From Pelagibius sp040217155 (GTDB lineage Bacteria > Pseudomonadota > Alphaproteobacteria > Kiloniellales > Kiloniellaceae), in assembly GCA_040217155.1 (NCBI GenBank), contig JAVJNS010000032.1:1-64000 (forward strand): 64,000 nt of DNA, written 5' to 3'. The position numbers were made by a program, and so were the translations under genes. The notes under the pieces were generated by a model, which did not search any database, was not told the DNA's origin, and saw only the letters and a list, made by a program, of their open reading frames with translations. Of the stretch, positions 7,899 through 15,185 are shown piece by piece. Positions within the stretch are counted from its first letter, which is position 1, and the number at the start of each line of letters is the position of its first letter.

Positions 7899-8908
7899 TC
7901 AGGCTCCCCGAAGGCTTGGGCGACCGGCGGCTGGCCGTCGACCTCGCGGTCTGGGGCGGTCTGGCGGCGCTGCCGCTGTTTCTCGGGTCCTGGCAGGTCG
8001 GCCAGATCGCGCAGTATCTGACCTATGGCATCTTCGCCATGAGCCTGGCGCTGATCTGGGGCCAGTGCGGCCTGCTGTCTTTCGGCCACGCGGTTTTCTT
8101 CGGCCTCGGCGCCTATGCCATGAGCCTGTCGACCCTGGGCCTGTTGCCCGGCCTCGAAGGCTGGACCTCCAGCTACCTCGGCATCGTCCTCGCCCTCGTG
8201 CTGCCGGCGGCGGCCGCCAATCTGCTGGGGCGCTTCCTGTTCTACGGCCGCGGTCTGCAGGGCGCGCAACTGGCCATCGTCATGCTGGCCGTCGCGGTCA
8301 TCGCCGAGCGCCTGATGACTCGCTGGCCCTATGCCGGTGGCATGAACGGCCTGATGAGCGTGCCGTCGCTGGATATCGGCGCCTTCGGCGCGAGCTACGA
8401 GCTCTACGATCCGCTGCCGCTGTTCTACGGCACCCTGGCCGCCGCGATCCTGGCCTACGCGCTGCTCGAGGCCCTGGTGCGCTCGCGCCACGGCGTGGTG
8501 CTGCGGGCGATCGGCAGCGACGAGCCGCGCACCGCCTTTCTCGGTCACGACACCAGGGCCATGAAGCTCTCGGTCTTCACCCTCTCGGCGGCGGTGGCCG
8601 GTTTTGCCGGGGCACTCTTTGCCAGCCAGTTCGGCTTCGTCTCACCGCCGCTCATCGGTTTCGGGCTGTCGACGGAGGTCTTGATCTGGGTCGCGCTCGG
8701 CGGGCGCGCGGCGCTGCTGACGGCGTTTCTCGGCGCCATCGTCGTGCGCCTCGCGGAGAACGCCCTGGCCGACATCTTCGGCCCGGCCTGGCTGCTCGGC
8801 CTGGGGCTGCTCTTCGTGCTCTGCATGATTTTCCTGCCGCGCGGTCTGCTCGGCGAGGTCTATTGGCGGATCATTGGCCGGAACCGGAAGCGGCGCGGCG
8901 CGGACTGA
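7895..8908 (+). CDS. HAAT ABC transporter inner-membrane permease, LivM/UrtC-like
   Basis: The 337-aa permease is translationally coupled to the upstream permease through a 4-bp ATGA overlap. The conserved LivM block GIFAMSLALIWGQCGLLSFG followed by HAVFFGLGAYAM is present near residues 45-75, with about nine or ten hydrophobic segments. The C-terminus ends in a basic tail (GRNRKRRGAD). It is the last gene of the operon. Its final 38 bp overlap the 3' end of the opposite-strand methyltransferase gene, so the two transcripts converge without a visible terminator between them. Confidence 0.92.
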   Translation: MIRLPEGLGDRRLAVDLAVWGGLAALPLFLGSWQVGQIAQYLTYGIFAMSLALIWGQCGLLSFGHAVFFGLGAYAMSLSTLGLLPGLEGWTSSYLGIVLALVLPAAAANLLGRFLFYGRGLQGAQLAIVMLAVAVIAERLMTRWPYAGGMNGLMSVPSLDIGAFGASYELYDPLPLFYGTLAAAILAYALLEALVRSRHGVVLRAIGSDEPRTAFLGHDTRAMKLSVFTLSAAVAGFAGALFASQFGFVSPPLIGFGLSTEVLIWVALGGRAALLTAFLGAIVVRLAENALADIFGPAWLLGLGLLFVLCMIFLPRGLLGEVYWRIIGRNRKRRGAD

Positions 8909-9395
8909 GCGCCCGTTCCTCGCAGCGGATGCGCAGCGCCAGAACCGCAGCGTTGGCGAGCGAGAAAATCACCGCGATCTGCCAGGCGCCGAAGGCCAGC
9001 GGCAGCACCGCGATCTCGCCGGCCACCACCAGGTAGTTCGGATGCTTGAGGAAGCGATAGGGTCCGCGGCGGACCAGCGGCGCGCCGGGCAAAGTGACGA
9101 TGCGGGTGGTCCAGTAGCGCCCGAGGCTGAACAGGATCCACAATCGCAGGCCTTGCAGGACGACGAAGACGGCGAGCAGGGTCCAGTTCACCGGCTGCCC
9201 GGCCGGCACCAAGGCGGCCAGGCTGATGAGCCACAGAGCATGCAGACCGACCAGCACCGGATAGTGCCCGGCGCCGCTCTCGACGCCGCCCTCGGCCAGG
9301 AGCCTGCGGGTGTTGCGCCGGGCATAAACCAACTCGGCCAGGCGCTGCGCGGCCACCAGGATCAGGACGATCCACAGCGTGCTCACCGTGCTCAC
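8871..9395 (-). CDS. Isoprenylcysteine carboxyl methyltransferase-family membrane methyltransferase
   Basis: The 174-aa membrane protein has four or five hydrophobic segments and the ICMT-family motif RGPYRFLKHPNYLVV followed by GEIAVLPLAFGAWQ. GTG 9395 is chosen because GTGA overlaps the polyketide synthase stop (9394-9392), implying translational coupling; a second GTG lies at 9386. In bacteria, genes of this type next to type III polyketide synthases (SrsB in Streptomyces, BpsB/YpbQ in Bacillus) O-methylate alkylresorcinols or alkylpyrones, so that role is proposed here. The partnership is shown by the overlap; the substrate is inferred. Confidence 0.85.
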   Translation of the reverse strand: MSTVSTLWIVLILVAAQRLAELVYARRNTRRLLAEGGVESGAGHYPVLVGLHALWLISLAALVPAGQPVNWTLLAVFVVLQGLRLWILFSLGRYWTTRIVTLPGAPLVRRGPYRFLKHPNYLVVAGEIAVLPLAFGAWQIAVIFSLANAAVLALRIRCEERALSPRRAASGSGQ

Positions 9396-10540
9396 CGTTG
9401 CGCCGCCGCGGGACCTGGGGCCTCCAGGATCTGGAAACCGGCGGTGAAGCCCGGACCCAGCGCGGTCATCAGGTAGCGGCCCTTCATACCCGCCTCTCGC
9501 ATGCGCTCGAGCACGAAAAGCACCGTCACCGCCGACATGTTGCCGTAGTCGCGCAGCACCGATCGCGCGTCGCTGAGGCCGCCCTCGGGCAGGCCGAAGA
9601 CCTCTTCCAGCGCCGTGATCACCTTGGCGCCGCCGGGATGGCAGACGTAGCCGTCGATATCGGCTCGGCTCAGGCCCTGGCGGGCGAGGAAGGTCTCGGC
9701 GGCGGTCCCCAGTCGCTCGCGGATCAGGGCGGGAATGTCGCGCGAGAACAGCACCCCGAGGCCATCGTTTTCCATCTCCCAGCCCATGACGTCGAGCGAG
9801 TCCGGCCAAGTGTATTCGCCGCCGGCGCCGAGGCGCAGGCCGGCCGCCGAACCGGTACCCGATTGGGGCGCTTCCAGCAGCACGGCGGCGGCGCCGTCGC
9901 CGAACAGCGCGGCGGCGATGACGTTGCTCTTGGAGCGGTCGTTGGCGCGGAAGGTGAGGGCGCAGAGCTCCACCACGAGGCACAGCACCTTGCTGCCGGG
10001 ACTGGCCTTGGCGAGGGCGGCGGCGCGCGAGAGGCCGAGCACGCCGCCGGCGCAGCCGAGGCCGAACACCGGCAGGCGCATCGCATCGCGCCGGAACGGC
10101 AGCCTCTCCATCAAGCGGGCATCCAGGCTCGGCGTGGCGATGCCGGTGGTGGAAACGGTGACGATGGCGTCGACGGCGCCGGCCGGCAGCCCGGCTTGGG
10201 CCAGGCAGCGCTGCGCCGCTTCGGCCAGCAGGTCGACGGCATTGTCGATGAACAGTCCGTTCCGGGTCTTCCAGTCGCTCGGGGTGAAGTACCAATCGAT
10301 CGGTACGCAGGACCGGCGCGTCTCGATGCCGGCGTTGCCGAAGGCCGGCAGCAGACGGTCGATATCCAGGCGGTGGCCGGCAAAGAGTGCCTGGACGCAG
10401 CGCACCACGTCCGCCTGGCGCAGCACATGGCGCGGCGCGGCGGTCGCGATGCTCGTCAGGGTGATCGGCGGCGCTTGTGCCGGGCGGTTTTCGTCTCGGC
10501 GGCGCGATGGAGCGTCCAGCTCAAGCATGGTGTCGTTCAT
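9392..10540 (-). CDS. Type III polyketide synthase (chalcone synthase-like; alkylresorcinol/alkylpyrone type)
   Basis: The 382-aa product has the normal length for the family. The catalytic triad is intact: Cys163 in FGLGCAGG, His301 in YVCHPGGAK, Asn334 in YGNMSA; the C-terminal LGPGFTAGF corresponds to the GFGPG loop. Such enzymes extend an acyl-CoA starter with malonyl-CoA and cyclise the product. With an ICMT-like methyltransferase as partner, a long-chain phenolic lipid or alkylpyrone is the likely product. The start ATG 10540 leaves an unusual basic N-terminal tail of about 25 residues; an internal start is possible. The gene is divergent from a small secreted-protein gene across a 188-bp region with inverted repeats at 10623-10653. 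Confidence 0.92.
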   Translation of the reverse strand: MNDTMLELDAPSRRRDENRPAQAPPITLTSIATAAPRHVLRQADVVRCVQALFAGHRLDIDRLLPAFGNAGIETRRSCVPIDWYFTPSDWKTRNGLFIDNAVDLLAEAAQRCLAQAGLPAGAVDAIVTVSTTGIATPSLDARLMERLPFRRDAMRLPVFGLGCAGGVLGLSRAAALAKASPGSKVLCLVVELCALTFRANDRSKSNVIAAALFGDGAAAVLLEAPQSGTGSAAGLRLGAGGEYTWPDSLDVMGWEMENDGLGVLFSRDIPALIRERLGTAAETFLARQGLSRADIDGYVCHPGGAKVITALEEVFGLPEGGLSDARSVLRDYGNMSAVTVLFVLERMREAGMKGRYLMTALGPGFTAGFQILEAPGPAAAQR

Positions 10541-10622
10541 CTCCCTGTGGCCGCGCAGGACGCTGCACCGGCCCAGCTTCTGTTATCTTCTACGCGCGCT
10601 GCGAAGCTTTGGTTTCACCAAT

Positions 10623-10653
10623 GATTAAGCGCCGTTAATCACGCCTCTTAACG
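10623..10653. promoter_or_regulatory. Overlapping inverted repeats, possible operator in divergent promoter region
   Basis: GATTAA-N6-TTAATC (10623-10640) is a perfect inverted repeat. It overlaps a second one, CGTTAA-N9-TTAACG (10633-10653). The cluster lies between the type III polyketide synthase gene and the secreted-protein gene at 10729, where a shared regulator would bind. TTAA half-sites recall CtrA boxes (TTAA-N7-TTAA), but the spacings here are 6 and 9, so the binding protein is unknown. Confidence 0.4.
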
Positions 10654-10728
10654 CGGGGCTAGTTCAATGGCGCTACTCTGGGGTTTGCTCAGGAGGAGCT
10701 ATCTCTTACCACGGCCTGGTAGGTAACC

Positions 10729-11169
10729 ATGGGTAAGTGGTCTAAATCGTTCGCTTTCTTATCGGCATTTGTCTGCGCCAGCGCGGTCCCGGCGACGGCC
10801 GCGGAATTGCTGTCGACCCATCCGTCGCACTATTCGAGCCCGGGCGCCTCGGGGCAGGGCGGAACTGCGCCGATTTCCGGCCGCACCAAGCAGGTCCGGG
10901 CCGGATCGCGGGTCGTGGTCCGCGACGACGACCCCCTGGCGCAGCGCTGGCGCCTCAATCAGGAGCTCAGCCGCGCCTGCACCCGCCGATATTTCCGCCA
11001 GAAACGCGACAAATTTCTGATCGGAGTCGTCGAGGGACGCACCTACGGTGCCGCCGTGGGCGGTCACGGCAGCCTCATCGACCGTGCAAAAATGGCGGAA
11101 AACCAAGTGATTTATCTCTTTCGTGGGCAAGGTACGACGGATTGCCGGGTGTATCATCGCGGCAGATAG
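10729..11169 (+). CDS. Secreted hypothetical protein
   Basis: The 146-aa protein has a clear Sec signal peptide (KWSKSFAFLSAFVCASAVPATA, cleavage near residue 24). The mature part is basic, with a Gly/Ser-rich first third, a double Cys (C in SRACTRR and C in TTDCRVYH) that could form a disulfide, and no catalytic motif I recognise. It is transcribed away from the polyketide synthase gene. A good Rho-independent terminator follows about 110 bp downstream. Family not recognised; a small periplasmic or envelope protein is all that can be said. Confidence 0.7.
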   Translation: MGKWSKSFAFLSAFVCASAVPATAAELLSTHPSHYSSPGASGQGGTAPISGRTKQVRAGSRVVVRDDDPLAQRWRLNQELSRACTRRYFRQKRDKFLIGVVEGRTYGAAVGGHGSLIDRAKMAENQVIYLFRGQGTTDCRVYHRGR

Positions 11170-11196
11170 AAAATTCTAACGAAATTAGAGGGTCCG

Positions 11197-11212
11197 TTAA
11201 CCTTTTGTTTAC
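11197..11212 (+). promoter_or_regulatory. CtrA-like box (TTAA-N7-TTTAC)
   Basis: TTAACCTTTTGTTTAC matches the alphaproteobacterial CtrA consensus TTAA-N7-TTAAC with one substitution. It lies between the secreted-protein gene and the terminator at 11282. A second copy of the same form is at 12629-12644. Match by eye only; short AT-rich motifs arise by chance. Confidence 0.3.
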
Positions 11213-11281
11213 CATGTCGGCACAATACTCCAATCACGGTTCATCGACCGTCTCCTGAATATTGATTGCATCGACCTCTTT

Positions 11282-11309
11282 AAAGCCCCGCCCTCCCCGG
11301 CGGGGCTTT
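11282..11309 (+). terminator. Rho-independent terminator
   Basis: AAAGCCCCGCC pairs perfectly with GGCGGGGCTTT around a 6-nt loop, followed by further T residues. It would end transcription of the small secreted-protein gene at 10729-11169. The symmetric A/T flanks could allow weak function on the other strand. Confidence 0.9.
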
Positions 11310-11427
11310 TTCTTCGCCGCTTTGCGCTGGCGCGCGTTGGCACCGGATGCCGCGACTCGCCTTGCCGCAAGGCCGGGCGCAAAGTGCTTTAGACAAGACC
11401 ACTCACAGCCACCGGACTACCTGGTTC

Positions 11428-11685
11428 ATGCGACATCTCAAGATAACCTTCGCTTTTCTCGGCCTGCTGCTGGTCGCGGCGTGCTTTGCGCCCAGCAAGG
11501 CGGATCTGATCAAGAAGGCCAAGGGGGTCAGCTCGCGCGGCGAACTGGAGGCCGCCCTGGGCGAGCCCAGCGACGTCTCCAAGCTCGGACCCATCGAGAA
11601 ATGGACCTACAAGGCCTCGGACGGCGCGGTGATTTTCGTGCTGGCGGGGGATACTGTGACCTTCGAGGTGACGGAGAATCCCTGA
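11428..11685 (+). CDS. Small lipoprotein, hypothetical
   Basis: Start ATG 11428 gives an 85-aa product. An upstream in-frame ATG at 11347 would put 27 non-signal residues before the signal sequence and is rejected. MRHLKITFAFLGLLLVAAC is a lipoprotein signal with lipobox LVAAC (Cys19). The short mature part contains GELEAALGEPSDVSKLGPIEKW, a pattern like the outer-membrane-assembly SmpA/BamE fold in which a GxP step precedes a strand ending in W-Y; this similarity is weak. It converges on the DMT transporter gene with a 7-bp gap. Confidence 0.7.
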   Translation: MRHLKITFAFLGLLLVAACFAPSKADLIKKAKGVSSRGELEAALGEPSDVSKLGPIEKWTYKASDGAVIFVLAGDTVTFEVTENP

Positions 11686-11692
11686 GCATGCC

Positions 11693-12616
11693 CTACAGCG
11701 CCGTCTTGGGCGGCTGCGATGGCGGGGCGCCCAGCACCTTCTCGCGAATCGAGATGTAGACGCCGCTGCCGACGATCACGGCGATCCCGGCCCAGGTCCA
11801 GGCGGTCGGAAAATCGCCGAAAAGAACCAGGCCCAACAGGGTGGTCATGACGATTTCGCTATAGGTGAAGGGCGCCAGCAGCGACGCCGGGGCGAAGTCG
11901 AAAGCCTTGATGAGCAGGAAGTGGCCGCCGGCGGCGACCGCGCCCATGAGCGCCATGGCGCCCAGGTCGACCGGGCTCGGTGCGACCCAAACCGCCGGCA
12001 TCAGGAACGACATCACGACCGCGCCGACCGCGGCGGTATAGGTGAGGGTCACCAGAGGCGGTGCCGAGCCGGCGAGGCGGCGGGTCGAGAGAAAGTAGAG
12101 GCCGAAGACGACTCCGGCGGCCAGCGCCATCAGCGCCGGCCACTGCAGCGCATCGATCCCCGGACGGATGATCAGCAGCGCGCCGCAGAAGCCGACGACG
12201 ACGGCGAGACGGCGGCGCAAGCCGACGGTTTCCCCCAGAATCCAGGGCGACAGCGCTGTAACGACCAGCGGCGAGACGAAGACCAGGGCGAGGGCGTCGG
12301 CCAGCGGCATAAAGGCGATGGCGGCGAAAAACAGGGTCGTGGAGCCGAGCAGCAGGGCGCCGCGCAGCAGTTGCAGCAGCGGCCGCGGCGGCAGCAGTTG
12401 CCGTGGCCCATAGCGCAGCAGGACAACCGGCAGGATCAGGCAGAAGTGGAAGAAATAGCGCGCCCAGACGACCTGCAGCACCGGGAGGTGACCGCTGAGG
12501 TGCTTGGCGATGGCATCCATGAAGGGGACGACCGACATGGCGCCGACCACCAGCAGGATGCCGATCAAAGGGCGCTCCGGCGAGGCGCTGGAGGTCGACT
12601 GCGCGGAATTGGTCAT
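11693..12616 (-). CDS. EamA/DMT-superfamily transporter
   Basis: The 307-aa protein has ten hydrophobic segments in two EamA repeats. Landmarks include the first-repeat VQVVWARYFFHF and PLADALALVFVSPLVVTALS, and in the second repeat FDFAPASLLAPFTYSEIVMTTLLGL, typical of RhaT-like/YdcZ-type drug-metabolite exporters of the inner membrane. The substrate cannot be inferred. The gene points away from the murein transglycosylase; the 138-bp intergenic region includes a CtrA-like motif at 12629-12644. Confidence 0.88.
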   Translation of the reverse strand: MTNSAQSTSSASPERPLIGILLVVGAMSVVPFMDAIAKHLSGHLPVLQVVWARYFFHFCLILPVVLLRYGPRQLLPPRPLLQLLRGALLLGSTTLFFAAIAFMPLADALALVFVSPLVVTALSPWILGETVGLRRRLAVVVGFCGALLIIRPGIDALQWPALMALAAGVVFGLYFLSTRRLAGSAPPLVTLTYTAAVGAVVMSFLMPAVWVAPSPVDLGAMALMGAVAAGGHFLLIKAFDFAPASLLAPFTYSEIVMTTLLGLVLFGDFPTAWTWAGIAVIVGSGVYISIREKVLGAPPSQPPKTAL

Positions 12617-12628
12617 GGGCCGGGGGTC

Positions 12629-12644
12629 TTAACGGAAGCTTTAC
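12629..12644 (+). promoter_or_regulatory. CtrA-like box (TTAA-N7-TTTAC)
   Basis: TTAACGGAAGCTTTAC has the same one-mismatch CtrA pattern as the site at 11197. It lies 13 bp upstream of the DMT gene start and about 110 bp before the murein transglycosylase start, in the divergent promoter region. Another TTAAC occurs at 12659. Visual match only. Confidence 0.35.
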
Positions 12645-12754
12645 GGCGGATTGCCAAGGTTAACGGGCCTGTGGCACAAGTGCCCTGCGTACGCCGTCGC
12701 GTCACCGGCAGGCCTCAGCATCGGGAGTTGTACCGCAGCGTGGGAAATCAGCAA

Positions 12755-13993
12755 GTGAGTCTTCTGAACCGGGTTCTCCGCGTGGCGGCCGGTATCCTCT
12801 TCGGCGCCGTATTGTTGCCGCTGGCAGCCTGCGCCCAAACGGCGCCGGCTACGCCCATGGACTTCGACAGCTGGCTGGTCGGACTGAAACAGGAGGCGAT
12901 CGGCCGCGGCATCCGCGCCGAGACGGTGAATTCGGCGTTGGCCGGCCTTGAGCCGCTGCCCGAAGTCATCGAGCGCGACCGCAGCCAGCGGGAGTTCACG
13001 CTGACCTTCACGCGCTACATGCGCGGCGCGGTGACCGAGGGACGGGTCGAAAAGGCTCGGCGCCTGCTGGAGGAAAACCGGAAACTGCTGGAGAAGGTCG
13101 CCGCCCAGTATGGGGTCCAGCCCCGCTTCCTGGTTGCGTTCTGGGCGCTGGAGAGCAATTTCGGCGAGCATACCGGCGGTTATTCGGTGGTGGCGGCCCT
13201 GGCGACCCTGGCCCATGAGGGCCGGCGGCACGATTTCTTCCGCGCCCAGTTGCTCGACGCCCTGCAGATTCTCGACGAAGGACACATCCGCGTTGCCGAA
13301 ATGACCGGCTCCTGGGCCGGCGCCATGGGCCAGCTGCAGTTCATCCCCTCGACCTTCGTCAACTTCGCGGTCGACTATGACGGCGACGGTCAGCGCGACA
13401 TTTGGAACAGCCTGCCGGATATCTTCGCGTCCGCGGCCAACTACCTGTCCCAGGAAGGCTGGCAGGGCGACAGGACCTGGGGCCGGCAGGTCACCCTGCC
13501 GCCGAACTTCGACTATAGCCTGGCCGATCTCTCGGATCGCAAGCCGCTCAAGGACTGGGCCTCAAGCTATGGCCTGCGCGATGCCAACGGCGGTCCCCTG
13601 CCGCAGGTCGACGGCTTCGATGCGTCCCTGGTGCTGCCGGCGGGGCAGAAGGGACCAGCTTTTCTGGTCTATCAGAATTTCCGCACCGTGATGGTGTGGA
13701 ACCGGTCGATTCTCTACGCGCTCTCGGTCGGGCATCTCGCCGACCGCATCGCGGGCGCTCCGGCGCTCAGCGCGGCGTCTCTGCCGGACGAGGAGCCCGT
13801 CAGCCTCAAGGCGATCGAGGAAATGCAGGCGCTCCTGAACGCCAGGGGCTATGACGCGGGCAAGCCCGACGGGCTGGTCGGACCGAAAACGAGGGCGGCG
13901 TTGCGGGCCTATCAAAAAGACCAGGGCCTGCCGGCGGACGGCTATCCGACCGCTGCCGTGATCGATCGGCTGAGGACTTCTGGAAGCCAGTGA
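12755..13993 (+). CDS. MltB-family lytic murein transglycosylase with peptidoglycan-binding domain
   Basis: GTG 12755 is chosen (another GTG is at 12740); product 412 aa. A lipoprotein signal ends at lipobox LPLAAC (Cys26), so the enzyme is probably outer-membrane anchored. The catalytic Glu133 lies in FWALESNFGEHTGGY, followed by GSWAGAMGQLQFIPSTF, the SLT_2 signature. Residues about 350-408 form a PG_binding_1 domain (LNARGYDAGKPDGLVGPKTR). It cleaves the MurNAc-GlcNAc bond with formation of 1,6-anhydroMurNAc. It starts a run of three wall-active genes (this, RlpA-like, D,D-carboxypeptidase). Confidence 0.93.
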   Translation: MSLLNRVLRVAAGILFGAVLLPLAACAQTAPATPMDFDSWLVGLKQEAIGRGIRAETVNSALAGLEPLPEVIERDRSQREFTLTFTRYMRGAVTEGRVEKARRLLEENRKLLEKVAAQYGVQPRFLVAFWALESNFGEHTGGYSVVAALATLAHEGRRHDFFRAQLLDALQILDEGHIRVAEMTGSWAGAMGQLQFIPSTFVNFAVDYDGDGQRDIWNSLPDIFASAANYLSQEGWQGDRTWGRQVTLPPNFDYSLADLSDRKPLKDWASSYGLRDANGGPLPQVDGFDASLVLPAGQKGPAFLVYQNFRTVMVWNRSILYALSVGHLADRIAGAPALSAASLPDEEPVSLKAIEEMQALLNARGYDAGKPDGLVGPKTRAALRAYQKDQGLPADGYPTAAVIDRLRTSGSQ

Positions 13994-14066
13994 GGCCGGG
14001 TTGTTTCGCTTCCGAAAGCGGCTTAAGATTCAAGATCGAGTGGGGGTTGTGATTTTGGAGCACAAG

Positions 14067-15080
14067 ATGAAGGCGCGAGGCCTGAGTTTCGCGATCCTCG
14101 CCGGCCTGCTTGGACTTCTGGTTGGCTGCGCCGAGACCGAACTCGCGGTGCACACCGCCAAGGACCTGAGAGCACCCGAGGCAGGTCCTCCCATCCAGCC
14201 CGGCATCTACAAGGTTGGACGGCCCTATCAGATCGCCAGAGTTTGGTACTACCCACAGGCCGACTACCGCTACGACGAGACAGGCATCGCCTCGTGGTAT
14301 GGGCCGGGATTCCACGGCAGGGAAACCGCCAACGGCGAGATCTACAATCAGGAGGCCATGACCGCCGCGCACCGCACCCTGCCGATGCCCTCGCTGGTGC
14401 GGGTGACCAATCTGGAGAACGGCCGTTCGATCAAGGTGCGGATCAACGATCGTGGACCCTTCGCTCACGGGCGTATCATCGATCTTTCGAAACGCGCGGC
14501 CGAGGTGCTTGGCTTCGCGCGCCAGGGGATCGCAAAAGTGCGGGTCCAGATTCTTGAAGCTGAGAGCCGCCAACTCGCCGCCGCCGCCGGCGCCGGTTCC
14601 GAAGTCCTTGGCGAGGCGCCGCCGGCGGTTCCGGTCGAGAACGTCGCGGTTCAAGAACTGCCGCCGGTCGGCGCCGCGCCGAGGCGGGGCCCGGCACTCA
14701 GCACGCCCGCACCCAGCACCCCCGCACCCAGCACCCCCGCACCGGGCGCTACTCCGCAGCCGGTGAGGGCGACAGCGCTGAACACTGCTCAACTGCAGAC
14801 GGCCGCCCTTATGGTAGCCGAGCCTGAAGTGACTCAACTGCCGGTCCGCCCGACCAGTATCTATGTGCAGGCCGGCGCCTTCACCCAGGTCGCCAATGCG
14901 GTGCGCCTGCGGGCCAGATTGTCGTCGCTGGGCAACGTGCAGATTTCCAAGGCACTGGTCGGCGACGATTCCTTTTACCGCGTGCGCGTCGGTCCCATGG
15001 CCAATGTCGACCATGCCGACCGGACCCTGGAATTGCTGATCGGGAACGGCATGAACGACGCCCGGGTTGTGGTGGATTGA
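14067..15080 (+). CDS. rlpA: RlpA-like lytic transglycosylase/septal lipoprotein (DPBB + SPOR)
   Basis: Start ATG 14067 has GGAG 7 bp upstream; product 337 aa. Lipobox LLVGC ends at Cys21. A double-psi beta-barrel covers about 65-165 (TGIASWYGPGFHGRETANGE, VRINDRGPFAHGRIIDLS), including the H and D residues conserved in RlpA. A low-complexity linker with three APSTP repeats (14700-14744) follows, then a C-terminal SPOR domain (YVQAGAFTQVANAVRLRARL) that binds denuded septal glycan. RlpA proteins act at the division septum. The neighbouring transglycosylase and D,D-carboxypeptidase fit a wall-remodelling function. Confidence 0.92.
   Translation: MKARGLSFAILAGLLGLLVGCAETELAVHTAKDLRAPEAGPPIQPGIYKVGRPYQIARVWYYPQADYRYDETGIASWYGPGFHGRETANGEIYNQEAMTAAHRTLPMPSLVRVTNLENGRSIKVRINDRGPFAHGRIIDLSKRAAEVLGFARQGIAKVRVQILEAESRQLAAAAGAGSEVLGEAPPAVPVENVAVQELPPVGAAPRRGPALSTPAPSTPAPSTPAPGATPQPVRATALNTAQLQTAALMVAEPEVTQLPVRPTSIYVQAGAFTQVANAVRLRARLSSLGNVQISKALVGDDSFYRVRVGPMANVDHADRTLELLIGNGMNDARVVVD
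14700..14744 (+). repeat. Three tandem 15-bp units coding APSTP linker
   Basis: Three nearly identical units AGCACSCCCGCACCS occur at 14700-14714, 14715-14729 and 14730-14744. They encode a Pro/Ala/Ser/Thr-rich linker between the DPBB and SPOR domains, so changes in copy number keep the frame. Confidence 0.9.
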
Positions 15081-15185
15081 CGCATTCCCTACGTCCTTTG
15101 CTGCCGTCATAGTTTCGGCGAATTCTAAACTTAGGCTGCGGCGCGTCCGCAATCTGCCAACCGGCACACCGGAGAAACCCAACCG

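Noticed and set aside
11921..12754. Plus-strand extension upstream of the murein transglycosylase
   Set aside because: Gln/Arg/Asp-rich translation is antisense to the DMT transporter; the real protein begins at the lipoprotein signal near 12755.
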